In this document: positions 59,764 through 64,000 of the stretch, piece after piece
How positions within the stretch are numbered: the stretch's first letter is position 1
Layout of the letters: every line of letters starts with the position of its first letter
DNA from: Winogradskyella sp.
GTDB lineage: Bacteria > Bacteroidota > Bacteroidia > Flavobacteriales > Flavobacteriaceae
Assembly (NCBI RefSeq): GCF_003712105.1
Contig: NZ_RHLG01000001.1
Span: 558,001-622,000, forward strand
Direction: 5' to 3'
DNA: 64,000 nucleotides
Position numbers and translations under genes: made by a program
Notes under the pieces: model-generated
Told to the model about the DNA's origin: nothing
Database searches by the model: none
Seen by the model: only the letters and a program-made list of their open reading frames with translations

Positions 59764-59778
59764 TAAAATTTAAAAACT

Positions 59779-61650
59779 ATGTTTAGTGATGTGTATGATG
59801 TAATTGTTGTTGGAGCTGGCCACGCTGGAAGCGAGGCTGCAGCTGCAGCTGCTAATATGGGTAGTAAAACATTGCTAATTACAATGAATCTTCAAAACAT
59901 TGCTCAAATGTCATGTAACCCAGCTATGGGTGGCATAGCAAAAGGGCAAATAGTGAGAGAGATTGATGCGCTTGGTGGTTATAGCGGAATCGTTTCTGAT
60001 ACCTCGGCAATACAGTTTAAGATGCTTAATAAATCTAAAGGTCCAGCAATGTGGAGCCCAAGAGTTCAAAGTGACAGAATGCGTTTTGCTGAAGACTGGA
60101 GATTGCTTTTAGAAAAAACACCTAACCTAGATTTTTATCAAGAAATGGTTTCGGGACTTGTCGTAGAAAACGGAAAAGTCGTTGGTGTAAAAACTTCATT
60201 AGGTATTGAAGTCAAATCAAAAACAGTGGTCTTAACCAATGGTACATTCCTAAATGGTTTAATACATATTGGGGAGAAAAATTTTGGTGGTGGTCGAGCT
60301 GGAGAAAGAGCTGCTACTGGAATTACAGAACAATTAATTGATTTGGGCTTTGACTCTGGTAGAATGAAAACAGGAACACCGCCTAGAGTTGATGGCAGAT
60401 CCTTAGATTATTCAAAGATGATTGAACAACCTGGTGATGACAATCCAGATAAGTTCTCTTATTTAGACTCAACACAAAGTTTAAAAGAACAACGTTCTTG
60501 TCACATGACTTATACGAGTCAAGAGGTTCACGATTTGCTTAGAGAAGGTTTCGATCGCTCTCCTATGTTCAATGGAAGAATTAAAAGTGTTGGACCAAGA
60601 TATTGTCCTTCTATAGAAGATAAGATAAATCGTTTTGCCGATAAAGAACGACACCAGTTATTCGTGGAGCCCGAAGGTTGGAATACAGTTGAGGTTTATG
60701 TAAATGGCTTTTCAACATCACTACCAGAAGATGTTCAGTTTAAAGCATTACGCTCTGTAGTTGGTTTTGAAAACGTAAAGTTTTTTAGACCCGGCTACGC
60801 TATTGAATATGATTATTTTCCTCCAACACAATTAAAGCACACACTTGAAACAAAGCTTGTGGACGGCTTGTTTTTTGCTGGACAAATTAACGGCACTACC
60901 GGATACGAAGAAGCTGCTTCTCAAGGGTTAATGGCAGGCATTAATGCAAGTTTAAAAGTTCAGGAAAAAGAGGCATTTACTTTACGCCGTGATGAAGCTT
61001 ATATTGGTGTTTTAATTGACGACCTTATTACAAAAGGCACAGAAGAACCATACCGAATGTTTACCTCTAGAGCTGAATACAGAACATTATTACGACAAGA
61101 TAATGCTGACTTTAGATTAACTCCAAAAGGTTATGAACTGGGATTAGCGTCTGAAAAACGCTTAAGAAGAATGGAGGAGAAGCAATCTAAGTCTGAAGCC
61201 TTTGTTCAATTTTTTAGAGAAACAAGCGTTAAGCCAGATGAAATTAATCCTATTTTAGAGGATAAGAATTCTGCAAAAGTTAAGCAGCAAGACAAAATGT
61301 TTAAGCTATTTGCTCGGCCAAATATTACCATTGATGACATGCGAAAAGTGTCGTCTGTTAATTCTTATGTGTTGCAAAACGACCTAGATAATGAGGTCTT
61401 AGAGCAAGCTGAAATTCAGGTTAAGTACGCGGGTTATATTGAGAAAGAAAAGAACAACGCAGACAAACTACATCGTTTAGAGAATGTAAAAATACCACTC
61501 AACTTTGATTACATGAAATTGCAATCAATGAGTCTGGAAGCGCGTGGAAAACTAACAGAAATACAACCAGTAACCGTGTCTCAGGCATCGAGAATAAGTG
61601 GTGTTTCTCCAGCAGACATATCTGTATTATTGGTTCATTTAGGAAGATAA
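59779..61650 (+). CDS. mnmG: tRNA uridine-5-carboxymethylaminomethyl synthesis enzyme MnmG (GidA)
   Basis: This is a 623-residue FAD enzyme that, with MnmE, modifies wobble uridine in tRNAs. It has the dinucleotide motif VIVVGAGHAGSEAAAAAANMG, the conserved MSCNPAMGGIAKGQIVREIDALGG, the GRMKTGTPPRVDGRSL segment, the FFAGQINGTTGYEEAASQGLMAGINA segment, and a helical C-terminal MnmE-binding domain. The length is normal. It is bracketed by two identical parS palindromes, and in many bacteria mnmG lies close to the origin and parAB genes. Confidence 0.98.
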   Translation: MFSDVYDVIVVGAGHAGSEAAAAAANMGSKTLLITMNLQNIAQMSCNPAMGGIAKGQIVREIDALGGYSGIVSDTSAIQFKMLNKSKGPAMWSPRVQSDRMRFAEDWRLLLEKTPNLDFYQEMVSGLVVENGKVVGVKTSLGIEVKSKTVVLTNGTFLNGLIHIGEKNFGGGRAGERAATGITEQLIDLGFDSGRMKTGTPPRVDGRSLDYSKMIEQPGDDNPDKFSYLDSTQSLKEQRSCHMTYTSQEVHDLLREGFDRSPMFNGRIKSVGPRYCPSIEDKINRFADKERHQLFVEPEGWNTVEVYVNGFSTSLPEDVQFKALRSVVGFENVKFFRPGYAIEYDYFPPTQLKHTLETKLVDGLFFAGQINGTTGYEEAASQGLMAGINASLKVQEKEAFTLRRDEAYIGVLIDDLITKGTEEPYRMFTSRAEYRTLLRQDNADFRLTPKGYELGLASEKRLRRMEEKQSKSEAFVQFFRETSVKPDEINPILEDKNSAKVKQQDKMFKLFARPNITIDDMRKVSSVNSYVLQNDLDNEVLEQAEIQVKYAGYIEKEKNNADKLHRLENVKIPLNFDYMKLQSMSLEARGKLTEIQPVTVSQASRISGVSPADISVLLVHLGR

Positions 61651-61657
61651 AAAACAA

Positions 61658-61673
61658 TGTTCCACGTGGAACA
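61658..61673. promoter_or_regulatory. parS-type ParB binding palindrome, downstream of mnmG
   Basis: TGTTCCACGTGGAACA is identical to the site at 59748, 1910 bases away, with the same AA in front. It lies in the 45-base gap before the methyltransferase gene. Confidence 0.8.
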
Positions 61674-61695
61674 ATAGTTCTAGCTGTTTAAAATA

Positions 61696-62544
61696 ATGGG
61701 TAAAAAAACTCACCTTACAGTAAAAGATTATTCGGTTTCGAAAGAAACATTTGAACTTATTTTTAATAATGAGAAAGATATTCTAGAAACAATTCCTCGG
61801 CCCAAAAAAGAAGATTTAAGCAATTATTATAAAAGTGAAGATTATATATCTCACACAGATTCAAGAAGAAATCTTTTAGAGGTCGTTTATCATATCATTC
61901 GCAAAAAGGCCTTAAAGAATAAGTTGAGCTTAATTGCGTCTTTTCAACAACAAGAAAAAAACCTATTAGATGTTGGGTGTGGTACTGGAGATTTTTTGGA
62001 AACAGCTCTAAATGCGAATTGGAATGTTGTTGGTGTGGAACCTAATCAAGGCGCTCGTGATATTGCAAACAGCAAAACAAATAATAAGGTATATGATGTT
62101 GAATCCTTACCTAATTTAGAGCCTAATAGTTTTGACGTAATTACACTTTGGCATGTTCTTGAGCATTTACCAAATTTAGATGACCATATAAGCGTCTTTA
62201 AAAAGCTATTAAAACCCAACGGGAAAATTGTAGTAGCAGTTCCTAATTACAAAAGCTATGACGCGGCGTATTATAAATCATTTTGGGCGGCTTATGATGT
62301 GCCTAGACATCTTTGGCATTTTTCTCAAAAAGGTATTCAGCGAATATTTGAGGCCAAAAAGCTTTTACTGGAAAAAACTCAGCCAATGATTTTTGACGCC
62401 TATTATGTCAGTCTATTATCGGAAAAATATAAAAATGGTTTTATGAATCCGTTTAAGGCATTTTGGATAGGTTGGCGATCTAATCGTAAAGCAAAACACT
62501 CTAGAGAGTTCTCTTCTCTTATTTATGTGTTCAAAAACGCGTAA
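61696..62544 (+). CDS. Class I SAM-dependent methyltransferase
   Basis: This is a 282-residue methyltransferase. The SAM motif I LLDVGCGTGDFLETAL is near residues 94-109, the acidic motif VVGVEPN follows, and motif IV is DVITLWHVLEHLPNLD. The C-terminal AYDVPRHLWHFSQKGIQRIFE is the segment common to the Methyltransf_23-type family. There is a helical N-terminal part of about 85 residues. The substrate is not clear from sequence. It lies in the same direction as mnmG across the parS site. Confidence 0.88.
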   Translation: MGKKTHLTVKDYSVSKETFELIFNNEKDILETIPRPKKEDLSNYYKSEDYISHTDSRRNLLEVVYHIIRKKALKNKLSLIASFQQQEKNLLDVGCGTGDFLETALNANWNVVGVEPNQGARDIANSKTNNKVYDVESLPNLEPNSFDVITLWHVLEHLPNLDDHISVFKKLLKPNGKIVVAVPNYKSYDAAYYKSFWAAYDVPRHLWHFSQKGIQRIFEAKKLLLEKTQPMIFDAYYVSLLSEKYKNGFMNPFKAFWIGWRSNRKAKHSREFSSLIYVFKNA

Positions 62545-62703
62545 AACGAATTTTAAGGCGATTTAAGAACGCTTTAGCTATTAGCTTAATAAATCCTATT
62601 AAGCATTTTTAAAGCTAAAAGAATAGGCGCGATACAAGACTCTTTTTTATTGATAAAATTTATAGTCTTGACACTTTGTTATAAATTTTTTTAATAGTGA
62701 ATA

Positions 62704-62739
62704 ATTTGCATAAAATGCTAGTCAACTTTTATACATTTG
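62704..62739 (+). promoter_or_regulatory. Promoter of the OmpH-like gene
   Basis: TACATTTG (62732-62739) matches TAnnTTTG. Upstream lies ATTTGCATAAAAT at 62704-62716, which also occurs before fabH (21362-21374). The TTTG within it could be the -33 partner at long spacing. Confidence 0.45.
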
Positions 62740-62764
62740 CCAAAATTTAATTTTTATAAAAATC

Positions 62765-63289
62765 ATGAAAAATATAATTGGACTTTTACTAATTGCTGTT
62801 TTATTTTCTTCATGCCAAGAGCAAAAGAAAATAGGCTTCATAAATAATGGAGATGTAATTAATGATTATCAAATGAAGATTGATATTGAAGCATCTTTTA
62901 AAGTTAAAAAAGAAGCTTTTGAAAAAAGAATGGACAGTATAAATAGAGACTTTCAAGTAGAGGTAAAGGCATTTCAATTGGCATCTAATAAAATGTCTCA
63001 GAAAAATGCGCAAGAAAAATATAATGAGTTAGGACAAAAAAATCAGCAACTAACACAACAGTTCCAAATAGAACAACAGGTTATGCAGCAAGCTTTTGCT
63101 TCAGAGATAGACTCAATTGTAAGTAAGGTTAATGATTTTGTTAGTGATTATGGCAAGAAAAATGGCTATGCTTTTATTCTTGGTCAAAATGAAGCGGGTA
63201 GCGTAATGTATGGAGAAGAGATAAGTGATTTAACCAAAATAATCACAGACGAGCTTAATGCTGCTTACAAACCAGATTCAAAGGAGTAA
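62765..63289 (+). CDS. OmpH/Skp-like periplasmic lipoprotein
   Basis: This is a 174-residue protein with a lipoprotein signal (ends FSSCQ; Cys about 18). It is followed by KKIGFINNGDVINDY, the strand typical of OmpH/Skp chaperones, and a long charged and Gln-rich helical region (about 40-120) like the Skp tentacle arms. The end folds back with DYGKKNGYAFILGQNEAGSVMYG. It likely holds unfolded outer-membrane proteins in the periplasm, here tethered by a lipid. It has its own promoter. Confidence 0.85.
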   Translation: MKNIIGLLLIAVLFSSCQEQKKIGFINNGDVINDYQMKIDIEASFKVKKEAFEKRMDSINRDFQVEVKAFQLASNKMSQKNAQEKYNELGQKNQQLTQQFQIEQQVMQQAFASEIDSIVSKVNDFVSDYGKKNGYAFILGQNEAGSVMYGEEISDLTKIITDELNAAYKPDSKE

Positions 63290-63319
63290 AACAGACTACA
63301 AACAAAATAAATCATTGAT

Positions 63320-63346
63320 AGTCAGGCTTTTGATTGACTTTTTTTG
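63320..63346 (+). terminator. Possible terminator after the OmpH-like gene
   Basis: AGTCA (63320-63324) and TGACT (63335-63339) form a short stem with a 10-base loop, followed by T7. It overlaps the end of the convergent holB gene, and the stem is weak. Confidence 0.35.
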
Positions 63347-64000
63347 TGGAGCAATCGCGTCAATTTTATAGATAAATCGGTAAGTATAATCTTGGAATTA
63401 CCATTGCGTTCTATATGATAAATAGCATCTTGAAGCTCATTAGTAATCTCTAAAATATTGGTGTCATGAACAAAAGGTGCAAACTTTTCTAACTTAAAAT
63501 CACTTGATTTAGATTCTAAATACACCAAATCATTAGCGCTATAATTTAGCAATAGTGCTTGTCTAAAGTAATTGATACAAAAGTGTAAAAATTGCTTTTG
63601 TGTTTCGCGTCCTGTTTTCGCAATCTCCTCGGACCACGCAATTAAATCTCTAATAGCAGACTTATTTCCTTTTGCTTTAAAAGCAGAGCGCACCCATATA
63701 ATAAACCACTTTTCAAATTGAATATCCTCGCTATCTTGATAAACTAAATCGCAAGCCTTATTAAAATTACCGTTTGCTTGTTGTGCAATTTTGCTAGCAA
63801 CACTTGTATCAATACTATACTTATCGACCAAAGCATCTGTAATAATGACTTCAGATAGTAGAGGAAAATGTAGAACTTGGCAGCGAGAGCGTATAGTGCT
63901 AATAATTTGCTCTTCATCCTCAGCAATAAGAATAAATATGGTTTTCTCTGGTGGCTCTTCAACAAGCTTCAAGAGTTTATTGGCGCAAGCAGTATTCATC
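63322..64000 (-). CDS. holB: DNA polymerase III delta prime subunit, C-terminal part (start lies beyond the window)
   Basis: The visible 226 codons match the clamp-loader subunit delta prime from the sensor region onward. TACANKLLKLVEEPPEKTIFILIAEDEEQIISTIRSRC is the AAA+ sensor 1 and SRC motif segment, followed by a lid domain and a helical C-terminal collar domain. The start is outside the window, so the P-loop region cannot be checked. The ATG at 63999 is internal. The subunit works in the replisome clamp loader. It converges with the OmpH-like gene. Confidence 0.9.
   Translation of the reverse strand, partial: MNTACANKLLKLVEEPPEKTIFILIAEDEEQIISTIRSRCQVLHFPLLSEVIITDALVDKYSIDTSVASKIAQQANGNFNKACDLVYQDSEDIQFEKWFIIWVRSAFKAKGNKSAIRDLIAWSEEIAKTGRETQKQFLHFCINYFRQALLLNYSANDLVYLESKSSDFKLEKFAPFVHDTNILEITNELQDAIYHIERNGNSKIILTDLSIKLTRLLHKKSQSKA

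Noticed and set aside
1..64000. Mobile elements, prophage, CRISPR or defence islands
   Set aside because: No transposase, integrase, recombinase, Cas or restriction gene and no regularly spaced repeats are visible.

Overview
The window reads as chromosomal DNA of a marine-type flavobacterium (Bacteroidota, Flavobacteriaceae). The base composition is AT-rich. Many genes are preceded by the Bacteroidota -7 promoter element TAnnTTTG. There is a secretion substrate with a type IX (Por) C-terminal signal, a TonB-dependent-receptor-like barrel with a carboxypeptidase-like N-terminal domain, a PID-CTERM small protein, several Bacteroidota-type lipoproteins, and gene orders typical of the family (DUF177-rpmF-fabH-accB-accC; DUF4175-ybeY-mnmG). 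I see no insertion sequence, prophage, CRISPR array or rRNA operon. Almost all genes are housekeeping or envelope genes.

Layout. 1-2.3 kb: a minus-strand group of a DAO-type flavoenzyme, a Gre-like factor, a YceI protein and the start of an FAD oxidoreductase. 2.4-9.6 kb: a large T9SS-secreted repeat protein, a membrane beta-propeller/LytTR regulator, and lepA. 9.7-18 kb: an outer-membrane receptor, a TolB-like lipoprotein, an M28 peptidase, dusB, a lolC/E-type permease, rbfA and methylmalonyl-CoA epimerase. 18-24.4 kb: tRNA(CAU), a PID-CTERM small protein, ribE, pdxA, then DUF177-rpmF-fabH-accB-accC for fatty acid initiation. 24.4-33.7 kb: a proton antiporter, an APC permease with USP domains, an MBL hydrolase, S8 and M1 lipoprotein peptidases, and a peroxiredoxin-like protein. 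33.7-40.7 kb: a coupled GCS2-CBS ligase / AstE-AspA hydrolase pair, rnpA, an S41 protease, a double-OmpA-domain protein, a GNAT acetyltransferase and rpiB. 40.7-41.3 kb: a 635-bp gene-free AT-rich region with two perfect DnaA boxes. 41.3-64 kb: rnr, ybjQ, a GIN protein, a LysE-type exporter, tRNA-Cys, folB, glnS, an SPFH protein, gltX, a TSP3 lipoprotein, alkB, DUF4175, ybeY, mnmG between two parS palindromes, a methyltransferase, an OmpH-like lipoprotein and the 3' part of holB.

The most notable inference is that the window probably spans the chromosomal origin region. A candidate oriC lies between rpiB and rnr (two TGTGGATAA boxes in a long AT-rich gap). Two identical 16-bp ParB-type palindromes (TGTTCCACGTGGAACA) flank mnmG about 19-20 kb away, and rnpA lies 4 kb on the other side. 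Genes to the right of the gap run mostly rightward (about 14 kb versus 7 kb). Genes to the left lean leftward (about 21 kb versus 17 kb). This is what an origin there would give, although the left-hand bias is weak.

Other points worth attention are a small palindromic repeat inserted in frame inside rnr with a second copy near the candidate origin, a hairpin filling the leader of the OmpA-family gene, a nested inverted repeat between accB and accC, genes whose -7 element sits only 4 bases before ATG (rbfA, folB), and the coupled GCS2-CBS/AspA pair of unknown substrate.
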